Source: an uncultured Angelakisella sp.
Lineage (GTDB): Bacteria; Bacillota; Clostridia; Oscillospirales; Ruminococcaceae
NCBI GenBank assembly: GCA_947564495.1
Contig: CANOCD010000030.1
Span: 1 to 9,490, forward strand
DNA: 9,490 nt
Direction of reading: 5' to 3'
The notes below the pieces were generated by a model. That model did no database searches, was not told where the DNA came from, and was given only the letters and a program-made list of their open reading frames with translations. Shown piece by piece: positions 1 through 6,494 of the stretch. How positions within the stretch are numbered: position 1 is the first letter of the stretch; the number at the start of each line of letters is the position of its first letter. A program made the translations under genes and the position numbers.

Positions 1-23
1 AACTGGCTGTCGCTCCGTCCCAT
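1..23 (-). CDS. Start of an unidentified gene running off the left edge (partial)
   Basis: Only the first seven codons are visible, reading MGRSDSQ, so the product cannot be named. The start is supported by context rather than by the protein. The ATG (minus strand, 21-23) lies eight bases after a GGGAGG Shine-Dalgarno sequence (plus positions 32-37), and both lie just downstream of a strong promoter at 53-82. The predicted leader would be only about 20-25 bases long. The gene follows the LysR regulator in the same direction but appears to have its own promoter. It could instead be a short leader peptide. Confidence 0.5.
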
Positions 24-31
24 GGCGGGGG

Positions 32-37
32 CCTCCC
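32..37 (-). promoter_or_regulatory. Ribosome binding site of the left-edge gene
   Basis: On the minus strand the sequence AAAAAAGGGAGG is followed by eight bases and ATG. The A-rich run just upstream of the GGGAGG is typical of efficient Firmicute initiation sites. This site is the main reason for calling a gene start at 23. Confidence 0.5.
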
Positions 38-52
38 TTTTTTGTTGTACTG

Positions 53-82
53 ATTATACCATTAGGGCAGGGGACAAGTCAA
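53..82 (-). promoter_or_regulatory. Strong sigma-A type promoter reading out of the left edge
   Basis: On the minus strand, TTGACT (-35, plus positions 77-82) is separated by 18 bases from a perfect TATAAT (-10, plus positions 53-58). The -10 is preceded by TGG, giving an extended TGnTATAAT element. Eleven of twelve hexamer bases match consensus. The -35 hexamer contains the TGA stop codon of the LysR gene (79-81), so the next gene begins with no real intergenic space. Expected transcription start is near position 46. Confidence 0.7.
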
Positions 83-1041
83 GGAAGGGGTGGGCCCTGG
101 GGCTCAAAATGCTTGGGGGCAAGCATCCTCCGGGCGCCCTCGGCCTTGCAGAGGCGGATGAAATCCTTGGCCAGGGGGGAGGAATCGGCCCCCCGCTGGT
201 AGATGGCGCCGAAGGAGATCTTGGCCACCGGCTCCCCCACGCAGAAGAACTTGAGGGCCTCGGTCCGGGACACCTGGGAGATGTAGTCGTCGGTGATCAT
301 GCAGACCCCCAGGCCGGAGGAGGCGTATTCCACGGCGGAAAAGGTGCTTTCGGTGGTGAGGCGGACGTTGGGGACGAACCCCTCCCGGCGGAACACCTCG
401 TCGGCGATGAGGCGCATCCGGCAGTTGCGCTCCTGGAGGATGTAGTCGCACCGGGAAAAGTGGTGGATGTCGATCCAGGGGAAGGGGAGACCCTCCCGGG
501 CCACGCCCCGGCGGGCCAGGGGGTTCTGGGCGGGCACGCTGAGGAGGACGAAGCTCTCCTCGATGACGTCGTACCCCAGGCCGGGGAGCTGGGGGGGCAC
601 CGTGGCAAGGCCCAGGTCAAAGACCCGTGTCAGCACCTTCTGCTCCAGTTCGATGGAGAGGGTGTCCACGATGCGGAAGGTTGCCTCGGGGTGCTTCCCC
701 TGGAGCTGCTTGACGATGTCGGGGAGGAGCTTCTGCCAGCCGCTGCGTACCACCCCCACCGAAAGGTGGCCCTTCCGGTCCGCCGCCACCAGGCTCAGTT
801 CCTCCCGGAGCCGCCGGGCAATGTCGGCGATCTGCCGGGCGTGCCGAACGTAAATTTCCCCGGCGGGGGTGAGGGAAAGGCTCCTGCCGCTGCGGAGGAA
901 GAGGGGGAGCCCCAGCCGCTTTTCCAGGTTGGAAAGGTACTTGCTCAAAGCGGGCTGGGAGATATACAGCGCCTGGGCCGCCAGGGAGATGTTGCGGTAT
1001 TGGGCCACCGCCAGCACGTAGTCCACATCCTTCAGTTCCAA
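79..1041 (-). CDS. LysR-family transcriptional regulator
   Basis: A 320-residue DNA-binding regulator of usual LTTR length. Residues about 4-62 form the winged helix-turn-helix, including the recognition stretch ISQPALSKYLSNLEKRLG (27-44) and then the LFLRSGRSLSLTPAG segment. A linker helix follows to about residue 90, and the rest is the periplasmic-binding-protein-like effector domain (about 91-300), beginning GHLSVGV. The start is a TTG at 1039-1041, giving the typical family N-terminus MELKDVDYVLAVAQY, with AAGGGA six bases upstream (1048-1053). The open frame continues further upstream, but that part has no family similarity and runs through the promoter region. The gene is transcribed away from the hydrolase-transporter operon, the classic arrangement for an LTTR controlling its divergent neighbour. 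A predicted operator at 1072-1086 lies inside its own leader, consistent with negative autoregulation. The effector is unknown. Confidence 0.95.
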   Translation of the reverse strand: MELKDVDYVLAVAQYRNISLAAQALYISQPALSKYLSNLEKRLGLPLFLRSGRSLSLTPAGEIYVRHARQIADIARRLREELSLVAADRKGHLSVGVVRSGWQKLLPDIVKQLQGKHPEATFRIVDTLSIELEQKVLTRVFDLGLATVPPQLPGLGYDVIEESFVLLSVPAQNPLARRGVAREGLPFPWIDIHHFSRCDYILQERNCRMRLIADEVFRREGFVPNVRLTTESTFSAVEYASSGLGVCMITDDYISQVSRTEALKFFCVGEPVAKISFGAIYQRGADSSPLAKDFIRLCKAEGARRMLAPKHFEPQGPPLP

Positions 1042-1071
1042 CCTCGGTCCCTTCTCTCTCCATCTTCTTCC

Positions 1072-1086
1072 ATAACCCAAAGTTAT
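1072..1086. promoter_or_regulatory. LysR operator (T-N11-A box), probable recognition site
   Basis: ATAAC-CCAAA-GTTAT is a perfect 5-5-5 inverted repeat. It contains T1073 and A1085 separated by exactly 11 bases, the LTTR consensus T-N11-A within dyad symmetry. Its centre (1079) is about 64 bases upstream of the predicted start (about 1143) of the plus-strand operon, where LTTR recognition sites usually lie. It also falls between the predicted lysR promoter and the lysR start codon, so bound protein could repress its own gene. Confidence 0.65.
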
Positions 1087-1103
1087 GATTCGACAATTTT
1101 TTG

Positions 1104-1116
1104 GTATTTGTAATAC
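1104..1116. promoter_or_regulatory. Second inverted repeat, possible LysR activation site
   Basis: GTATT-TGT-AATAC is a 5-3-5 perfect inverted repeat that overlaps the predicted -35 region of the plus-strand promoter. Its centre (1110) is 31 bases, close to three helical turns, from the centre of the T-N11-A box, on the same DNA face. This is the spacing expected between an LTTR recognition site and its weaker activation site. The spacer is shorter than T-N11-A, so this is a weaker call. Confidence 0.4.
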
Positions 1117-1136
1117 TTTTCTTTCTATATTACAAT
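1108..1136 (+). promoter_or_regulatory. Promoter of the hydrolase-transporter operon
   Basis: TTGTAA (1108-1113), a 17-base spacer and TACAAT (1131-1136) make a moderate sigma-A promoter with a weak -35, as expected for one needing an activator. Predicted start is near 1143, leaving a leader of about 68 bases before the ATG at 1211. The -10 overlaps the opposing lysR -10. Confidence 0.5.
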
Positions 1137-1155
1137 AAATACAGAACAAAATCAA
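1127..1155 (-). promoter_or_regulatory. Possible lysR promoter, overlapping the divergent operon promoter
   Basis: On the minus strand TTGATT (plus 1150-1155), a 17-base spacer and TAATAT (plus 1127-1132) give four of six matches in each hexamer. The region is AT-rich, so chance matches are likely. If real, the two -10 elements overlap at 1131-1132 and the two promoters compete for polymerase. Confidence 0.35.
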
Positions 1156-1193
1156 TAAAAAATCACGGGCAGAAAACAATGGCAGGAATGACG

Positions 1194-1202
1194 AAGGAAG
1201 GG
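1194..1202 (+). promoter_or_regulatory. Ribosome binding site of the C45 hydrolase gene
   Basis: AAGGAAGGG lies eight bases before the ATG at 1211. It fixes this start over two upstream ATG codons (1179 and 1188), which are in another frame. Confidence 0.6.
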
Positions 1203-1210
1203 AACAGAGG

Positions 1211-2302
1211 ATGGAACAGTTTTTGCACGTAACGGTAAGCTCCCCAGATCCTTTTGAGAGAGGGCGGCAGTACGGGGAGCAGGCGGCGGCCCTCATCCGC
1301 CAAGGCATCCAGGGCTACACCAGGCATTTCCAAAACCTCCTGGGAAAGAGCTGGGAGGAGATCACCCGAAAGTCCGCCTGCTACCTCCCCCTGCTGGAAA
1401 GGGATTTCCCCCAAGAGCTGGAGGAGGCCAAAGGGATCGCCACAGGGAGCGGCGTCTCCCTGGAGGAGATCCTGGCCCTCAACTGCCGGTATGAAATTTT
1501 GAAGCTGAAAAAGCTCCCCGTCATGGAGTGCACCACCGCCGCCATCCTCCCCGAGGCCACCGGCGGGCCGGTCTACCTGGTGCAGAACTGGGACTACCGC
1601 CCCTGGGTCAAGGACCATTCGGTGGTCATCTCCCTGGACGACTGCCAGGGGACCCGTGTCCTGGGCCTCACCGAGGCGGGGCAGCTGGTGCGAAACGGCA
1701 TGAACAGCCACGGCATCGGCGTCTGCGCCAACAACCTCACCTCCACCCGGGACACCCTGGAGGCCGGGGCCCCCATGACCTTCCTCCGCCGGAAGATCCT
1801 CTCCCAGACCTCCTTCCAGGCGGTCCAGGACCTCCTCTGCGGCGCCAAGGTGGGCGTCTCCTGCAACTACATGGCGGCCTCCGCCGAGGGCGAGGCCCAG
1901 GACCTGGAGGTCACCCCCGGCAAGGTGTTCCACGTCTACCCGGAAAAGGGCATCATCACCCACGCCAACCACATGGTGGCCGGGGCGGCGGTCTGCACCA
2001 ACAAGGGGAAGAAGTTCCGGGACAAGATCCTCCGGACCCTGCTGGAGGCCCGCCACGGGACCATCGACCTCCCCTACATCCAGGGCTGCATGGCCAGCCA
2101 CCAGACCATCCCCGGCCTCCCCGCCACCTTCCCGGAGGCGGACAGCATCGAGGCCGTCTGCACCCACGTCCCCCGGGGGGAGTACGACCCGGACCGGGTG
2201 TGGCAGACCATCGCCTCCGCCATCTATGACCTGAAGGGCGGGGTGGCCCACATCTGCAAGGGGAACCCCTGCTCCGGGGAATACGTCACCTACCGGCTAT
2301 GA
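1211..2302 (+). CDS. Peptidase C45 / acyl-CoA:6-APA acyltransferase-like Ntn hydrolase
   Basis: A 363-residue cytosolic enzyme (no signal peptide or membrane segment) of the C45 family. Characterised relatives include fungal isopenicillin N acyltransferase and insect Tan, which hydrolyses N-beta-alanyl amines; most bacterial members are of unknown substrate. The family reaction is cleavage or transfer at an amide bond, by an N-terminal cysteine exposed by self-cleavage. Seen here: LNCRYEI (90-96), the probable nucleophile C107 in MECTTAA (105-111), QNWDYRP (125-131), GIGVCANNL (168-176), HANHM (251-255) and a conserved C-terminal GNPC (351-354). Self-processing would fall between E106 and C107 and leave a subunit of about 257 residues; the Gly that precedes the cysteine in the fungal enzyme is replaced by Glu. 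It is first in the operon, divergent from the LysR gene, and its stop overlaps the NhaC start as ATGA. A second copy begins to appear at 9490. Family call is firm; substrate unknown. Confidence 0.88.
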   Translation: MEQFLHVTVSSPDPFERGRQYGEQAAALIRQGIQGYTRHFQNLLGKSWEEITRKSACYLPLLERDFPQELEEAKGIATGSGVSLEEILALNCRYEILKLKKLPVMECTTAAILPEATGGPVYLVQNWDYRPWVKDHSVVISLDDCQGTRVLGLTEAGQLVRNGMNSHGIGVCANNLTSTRDTLEAGAPMTFLRRKILSQTSFQAVQDLLCGAKVGVSCNYMAASAEGEAQDLEVTPGKVFHVYPEKGIITHANHMVAGAAVCTNKGKKFRDKILRTLLEARHGTIDLPYIQGCMASHQTIPGLPATFPEADSIEAVCTHVPRGEYDPDRVWQTIASAIYDLKGGVAHICKGNPCSGEYVTYRL

Positions 2303-3756
2303 GAAGGAAGAAGCGGGAAAAACAGCCGGTCCCCCTTTCCGGGGCGCTGGTGACCATGGCGGCCCTGGCGGCGGTGATGATGACCGGCATCCTCCGGTAC
2401 AAAGTCAGCCCCCACATCCCCATGCTGGCGGGATGCGCCGTGGCGGCGGCGGTGGCCGCCCTCTGGGGCCACTCCTGGCGGGACATCGAAGGGGGGATGA
2501 TCGCCGGGATCGACCGGGCCCTCTCCTCCATGATGATCCTCCTTCTCATCGGGGTCTTGATGGGGATCTGGATCCAAGCCGGGGTGGTGCCCGCCATGGT
2601 GTACTACGGCCTGGGCATCCTCACCCCTCGGTACTTCCTGGCTACCGCCATGCTCCTCTGCGCTTTGGTCTCCATGGCCCTCAACTCCTGGGGGACCATC
2701 GGGACGGTGGGCCTGGCCCTCATGGGGATCTCCGGGGCCCTGGGCGTCCCCGCCCCGGTGGCGGCGGGGGCCATCGTCTCCGGGGCCTACCTGGGGGACA
2801 AGATCTCCCCCTTTTCGGACACCTGCAACCTGGCCTCCGCCGTGACCGGGGTGGACATCTTCCAAAACATCACCCGGAACCTCTGGCTCCCCTTCCTGGC
2901 CGTGGGCCTGGCGGGGGCGGGTTTCCTGGCGGCGGGGCTGCAATACCAGGGGGAGGCCGGGGGACTGGCCGCCGTGGAGGAGCTTTCCGCCGGGCTGCGC
3001 CAGACCTTCGTCATCACCCCCCTGGCGCTGCTGCCGGTGGCGGCCCTGGTGGGCTGCGTCCTCTGCCGGGTCCCCAGCGTCCCCAGCATCGCCATCGGCA
3101 TCTTCACCGCCTTTTTCCAGGGCCTGTGGATGCAGCGGACCACCATGGGGGAGCTGCTGGCCGCCGGGATGAGCGGCTACCAGGGCACCGGGGGCGTCTC
3201 CCCCGGGGTGGACGCCCTGCTGATGACCGGCGGCCTGGAGTCGATGATGAACTCCCTTTCCATGATCCTCTGCGCCATGATGTTCGGCGGTGTCATGGAA
3301 TGCACCGGCCAGATCGACGCCCTGATGAAGCCCCTTTTGCGCCGGGTCCGGGGCTTCGGGGGGCTGGTGGCCGCCACCGTGGCCAGCTGCGTCGGGGTGA
3401 ACCTCCTTCTGCCGGAACAGTACATCTCCATAGCGGTGCCCGGGGGCCTGTTCCGCCAAGAGTACGACCGCCACGGCGTCCCCCGGCAGGAGCTGGCCTT
3501 CACCCTGGGGGCCGGGGGCTCCTGCACCTCCGCCCTGGTGCCCTGGAACACCTGCGGGGTGTTCATCAGCGGGGTGCTGGGGGTGACCGCCATGGAGTAC
3601 CTCCCCTTCGCCTTCTACAACCTCCTGCTGCCCCTGCTGACCCTCCTGTGGGCGGCCCTGGCGGGGCGGCGGCATCCCTTCCGCCTTCCGGAGCCCTCTC
3701 TTTCTCCTTTTTCCCCAACCGACGAACCGGCAGCCCAGCGGCCGCCTGTCGTATAA
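2299..3756 (+). CDS. nhaC: NhaC-family Na+/H+ antiporter
   Basis: A 485-residue inner-membrane transporter with about 11-13 hydrophobic segments (for example 13-32, 39-56, 76-95, 113-127, 132-150, 196-213, 237-255, 316-333, 356-371, 409-429, 435-455), a basic N-terminus (MRRKKREK) and a proline-rich cytosolic tail from about 457. Family marks are GAYLGDKISPFSDTCNLAS (162-180), LLPEQYISIAVPGGLF (370-385) and LVPWNTCGVFISGVLGV (413-429). Known NhaC members exchange Na+ for H+, and one branch (MleN) exchanges malate with Na+ for lactate with H+, so the true substrate may be organic. The ATG lies within the ATGA overlap with the hydrolase stop, implying translational coupling, and no separate promoter is evident. 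The pairing suggests it handles an ion or a product linked to the hydrolase. The symbol denotes family, not proven activity. Confidence 0.88.
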   Translation: MRRKKREKQPVPLSGALVTMAALAAVMMTGILRYKVSPHIPMLAGCAVAAAVAALWGHSWRDIEGGMIAGIDRALSSMMILLLIGVLMGIWIQAGVVPAMVYYGLGILTPRYFLATAMLLCALVSMALNSWGTIGTVGLALMGISGALGVPAPVAAGAIVSGAYLGDKISPFSDTCNLASAVTGVDIFQNITRNLWLPFLAVGLAGAGFLAAGLQYQGEAGGLAAVEELSAGLRQTFVITPLALLPVAALVGCVLCRVPSVPSIAIGIFTAFFQGLWMQRTTMGELLAAGMSGYQGTGGVSPGVDALLMTGGLESMMNSLSMILCAMMFGGVMECTGQIDALMKPLLRRVRGFGGLVAATVASCVGVNLLLPEQYISIAVPGGLFRQEYDRHGVPRQELAFTLGAGGSCTSALVPWNTCGVFISGVLGVTAMEYLPFAFYNLLLPLLTLLWAALAGRRHPFRLPEPSLSPFSPTDEPAAQRPPVV

Positions 3757-3794
3757 AAGCGGACAAGACCCGACCTGCGAAATAAAAATGAAAC

Positions 3795-3800
3795 AGGAGG
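3795..3800 (+). promoter_or_regulatory. Ribosome binding site that sets the binding-protein start
   Basis: A perfect AGGAGG lies eight bases before the ATG at 3809. An earlier in-frame ATG at 3788 would place this AGGAGG inside the coding sequence and put seven charged residues in front of the signal peptide, so 3809 is preferred. Confidence 0.75.
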
Positions 3801-3808
3801 AAAAAACG

Positions 3809-5452
3809 ATGAAAAGAACTGGAACCATGCGTTTCCTAAGCCTGGCGCTGGCGTTGGCCATGGCCCTCTGCTTTGCGGCCTGCTCCGGCAGCAAGGCCCC
3901 CGACCCCTCCACCGCCCCGGCGGAGCCCGCCCCCGGCAGCGAGCCTATGACCGCCCCCCGCCCGGAGGAGACCGGGGAGCCACAGCACGGCGGTTCCCTC
4001 AAGGTCACCATCAACGGCGACCCCGGCTCCCTGGACATCATGCTGGAGACCTCCGAGAACACCCAGATCCCCGCCAGCCACATCTTCGAGACAATCCTCA
4101 CCGCCGATTACGCAGGGAATGTCCACCCCGGCGTCTGCACCTATGAGCAGTCGGCGGACGGCCTCGTCATCACCCTGACCCTGCGGGAGGGCCTCAAGTT
4201 CCACAACGGCGACCCGGTGACCATGGAGGACATCCACGCCACCATCGACCGGTGGCTGGGCAGCGTCTCCTTCGCCCAGAACGCCCTTGGCAACAAGCTG
4301 GACAACATCCAGTACACCGACACCACCGCCGTCATCACCCTGAAGGAATCGGCGCCCCTGGCGCTCCAGGCCCTTTCCGCCTATGACCGTGGCCCCTACG
4401 TCATGCCCAAGTCCATCCTGGAGGCCGCCGGGGACGACAAGATCACCGAGGCCATGGGCTACATCGGCACCGGCCCCTACAAGTTCGTGGAATGGCAGGC
4501 CGACCGGCACATCAAGCTGGCCCGGTACGAGGACTACATCGCCACCGGGGTGGAGGCCAGCGGCCTGGCCGGCTCCAAGATGGCCTACGCCGACGAGATC
4601 TATGTCATCCCCGTCAAAGACAAGATGACCCGGATCACCGGGGTCCAGACCGGCAGCTACGACGTGGGCATCGGCGTCCCCTCCAACCTCTATGCCCAGC
4701 TTTCCGCCGACCCGAACCTCATCGTCTCCATGGCGGACCTGGGGATCAACCCCGGCCTGGTCTTTAACTGCCTGGAGGGCCCCACCACCGACGTCAAGCT
4801 CCGCCAGGCCATCCTGGCCTGCCTGGATATGGAGAGCCTGCTCCTGGCCGCCGAGGGGGACGAGAACTTCTACTACCAGAGCCCCTGCTTTATGCCCAAG
4901 GCCAGCGCCTTCTACAACGAGGCCGGCCTGGAGAAGTACCGGCAGATCGACCCTGCCGCCGCCAAGGCGCTGCTGGAGGAGTCCAGCTACAACGGCGAGA
5001 CCCTTGTCTACCTCACCACCAAGGACTACGACTACTTCTACAAGACCGCCCTGCTGGCCTCCGACATGATGCGCCAGATCGGCATCAACGTGGAGCTGAC
5101 GGTGGTGGACAACGCCACCCTCAACGATATGCGCTCCGACCCCAAGCAGTACAGTATGTTCAGCTGCGGCCTCACCCCCAAGAGCGACCCCACCCAGATC
5201 GCCTTCATCGCCTCGGATAAGTGGGCCGGCGGCTACGCCTCGGAGGGCAAGACCGAACTGGTGCGGAAGCTCCTTTCCACCCCTGGCAAGGAGGAGCGGA
5301 TCGCCCAGTGGAAAGAACTCAGCGAGCTGCTCTACGAGGAGGTCCCGGTCATCACCTTCGGGGAGCGGCGCAACGCCATTGTCACCCGTGATAACATCCA
5401 CAACATCTTTGACGGCGAAAAGAAATTCTACTGGAACACCTGGATCGGCTGA
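3809..5452 (+). CDS. Extracytoplasmic solute-binding lipoprotein, family 5 (peptide ABC importer)
   Basis: A 547-residue lipoprotein related to DppA/OppA that would capture the substrate outside the membrane and deliver it to the DppBC-like permeases. A lipoprotein signal peptide (MKRTGTMRFLSLALALAMAL, 1-20, continuing CFAAC) ends in lipobox FAAC with C25 as the lipid-modified residue. A Pro/Ala/Glu-rich tether covers about 26-60. The SBP family 5 domain follows from about 61, with LREGLKFHNGDPVTMEDIHA (125-144), the MGYIGTGPYKFVEW segment (216-229) and LRQAILACLDMESLL (331-345). The start at 3809 is chosen for the AGGAGG at 3795-3800 and the better signal peptide. It is separated by 52 bases from the NhaC gene with no convincing promoter, and by 77 bases containing a strong hairpin from dppB. 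Peptide or nickel-type ligands are possible in this family; the ligand cannot be read from sequence. Confidence 0.93.
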   Translation: MKRTGTMRFLSLALALAMALCFAACSGSKAPDPSTAPAEPAPGSEPMTAPRPEETGEPQHGGSLKVTINGDPGSLDIMLETSENTQIPASHIFETILTADYAGNVHPGVCTYEQSADGLVITLTLREGLKFHNGDPVTMEDIHATIDRWLGSVSFAQNALGNKLDNIQYTDTTAVITLKESAPLALQALSAYDRGPYVMPKSILEAAGDDKITEAMGYIGTGPYKFVEWQADRHIKLARYEDYIATGVEASGLAGSKMAYADEIYVIPVKDKMTRITGVQTGSYDVGIGVPSNLYAQLSADPNLIVSMADLGINPGLVFNCLEGPTTDVKLRQAILACLDMESLLLAAEGDENFYYQSPCFMPKASAFYNEAGLEKYRQIDPAAAKALLEESSYNGETLVYLTTKDYDYFYKTALLASDMMRQIGINVELTVVDNATLNDMRSDPKQYSMFSCGLTPKSDPTQIAFIASDKWAGGYASEGKTELVRKLLSTPGKEERIAQWKELSELLYEEVPVITFGERRNAIVTRDNIHNIFDGEKKFYWNTWIG

Positions 5453-5469
5453 CCGCCGGATGATCGCCC

Positions 5470-5503
5470 CCGCCGGGGCGGCCCGGAAAGACCGCCCCGG
5501 CGG
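5470..5503 (+). other. Intercistronic hairpin between binding-protein and permease genes
   Basis: CCGCCGGGGCGG (5470-5481) and CCGCCCCGGCGG (5492-5503) are perfect 12-bp complementary arms around a 10-base loop. The hairpin is followed by AAAACCC and not by a T tract, so it is unlikely to be a simple intrinsic terminator. Structures in this position commonly protect the 3' end of the binding-protein message or attenuate downstream genes, raising binding protein over permease. That role is inferred. Confidence 0.75.
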
Positions 5504-5515
5504 AAAACCCAAACA

Positions 5516-5522
5516 AGGGGGG
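5516..5522 (+). promoter_or_regulatory. Ribosome binding site for the TTG-initiated dppB-like gene
   Basis: AGGGGGG lies seven bases before the TTG at 5530. No ATG or GTG in frame nearby gives a better family N-terminus, so the site supports a TTG start. Confidence 0.6.
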
Positions 5523-5529
5523 AATATCC

Positions 5530-6477
5530 TTGCTCAACTACACGGTACGCAGACTGATCTCCTCCATCCCGGTCCTGCTCATCGTGGCCGTGATGGTCTT
5601 TACCCTCATCCATATGATCCCCGGCAACCCGGCGGCGGTGATGCTGGGGAGCGACGCCACCCAGGAGGAGGTGGACGCCCTCACCCAAAAGCTGGGCCTG
5701 GACCAGCCCGTCCCCACCCAGCTGGTCCGCTGGTTCGGCGGGATGCTCCGGGGGGATATGGGGGATTCCATCTACTACGACCGCCCGGTGACCCAGGTCC
5801 TGTCGGAACGGCTGGAACCAACCTTCCTCATCGTGGCCTACGCCATCCTGGTGGCCCTGGCCATCGGGGTGCCCCTGGGGGTGCTGGCGGCAGTGAACCA
5901 CAACGGCCTCTTGGATAAGCTGTGCATGATCCTTTCCATGGTGGGCATCTCCTGTCCCGCCTTCTGGCTGGGCCTCAACCTGGTCATCCTCTTCGCGGTG
6001 CAGCGCAATATCTTCCCCTCGGTGGGGTACCTCCCCCTGGCGGAGGGCGGCCTCCTCAGCGCCCTGTACTACATCACCCTGCCCTCCTTCGCCCTGGGGC
6101 TCCAGCGTTCGGCCAGCATCGCCCGGGTGACCCGGTCCAGTATGCTGGACGTGCTGAACAACGACTACGTCCGCACCGCCCGGGCCAAGGGCCTGGGGGA
6201 GTTCCGGGTCATCGCCAAGCACACCCTGAAAAACGCCATGAACCCCATCCTCACCCAGGTGGGAATGTCCCTGGCCCAGCTCGTCGGCGGCGCCGTGGTC
6301 ATCGAGACCATCTTCAACATCCCCGGCCTGGGACTTTTGGCCTTCGATTCTCTCAAGCGCCGGGATTACCCCATGATCCAGGGGCACATCCTCTTTGTGG
6401 CCCTGGCCTATATCCTCATCAACCTGGTCATCGACCTTCTGTACAAGGTCTTTGATCCCCGGGTGGACTACCATTAA
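5530..6477 (+). CDS. dppB: Peptide-type ABC transporter permease, DppB/OppB family
   Basis: A 315-residue inner-membrane permease, one half of the transmembrane channel. The N-terminus (MLNYTVRRLISSIPVLLIVA) with a first membrane helix at 9-29 and the HMIPGNPA motif (28-35) is typical of DppB/OppB/GsiC. Further helices lie near 97-119, 132-157, 176-193, 245-264 and 284-306. The cytoplasmic EAA coupling loop, which contacts the ATPases, is DYVRTARAKGLGEFRVIAKH (212-231), continuing TLKNA. The gene ends in the usual VFDPRVDY. It begins with TTG and follows an intergenic hairpin, both of which may keep its expression below that of the binding protein. The next gene's ribosome site overlaps its TAA. 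Family certain; the symbol reflects family and not a proven dipeptide substrate. Confidence 0.93.
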   Translation: MLNYTVRRLISSIPVLLIVAVMVFTLIHMIPGNPAAVMLGSDATQEEVDALTQKLGLDQPVPTQLVRWFGGMLRGDMGDSIYYDRPVTQVLSERLEPTFLIVAYAILVALAIGVPLGVLAAVNHNGLLDKLCMILSMVGISCPAFWLGLNLVILFAVQRNIFPSVGYLPLAEGGLLSALYYITLPSFALGLQRSASIARVTRSSMLDVLNNDYVRTARAKGLGEFRVIAKHTLKNAMNPILTQVGMSLAQLVGGAVVIETIFNIPGLGLLAFDSLKRRDYPMIQGHILFVALAYILINLVIDLLYKVFDPRVDYH

Positions 6478-6494
6478 AGGAGGGGCGAGCGGAC

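Noticed and set aside
22..1113. Plus-strand open frame of 363 codons opposite the LysR gene
   Set aside because: Composition is Gly/Asp/Glu/Ala-rich with no recognisable domain; the minus-strand LysR reading is clear.
1179..1232. Small open frame of 17 codons overlapping the hydrolase start
   Set aside because: It has no clear ribosome site, no recognisable peptide, and arises easily by chance; a leader-peptide role is possible but unsupported.
1042..1308. N-terminal extension of the LysR open frame upstream to 1308
   Set aside because: The extension has no LysR similarity, runs through the promoter region and into the hydrolase gene on the other strand, and the TTG at 1041 gives the standard LTTR N-terminus with a ribosome site.
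3752..3757. TATAAA at the end of the NhaC gene as a promoter for the transporter genes
   Set aside because: No acceptable -35 at 16-18 bases upstream; transcription from the upstream promoter explains the layout.
3788..3808. Earlier in-frame ATG for the binding protein
   Set aside because: It would put the AGGAGG inside the gene and add a charged segment ahead of the signal peptide; 3809 has the correct spacing.
2290..5512. Long minus-strand open frames opposite the NhaC and binding-protein genes
   Set aside because: They translate to Gly/Pro/His/Arg-rich low-complexity protein, have no family motifs, and are the expected shadow of GC-rich codon use in well-supported genes.
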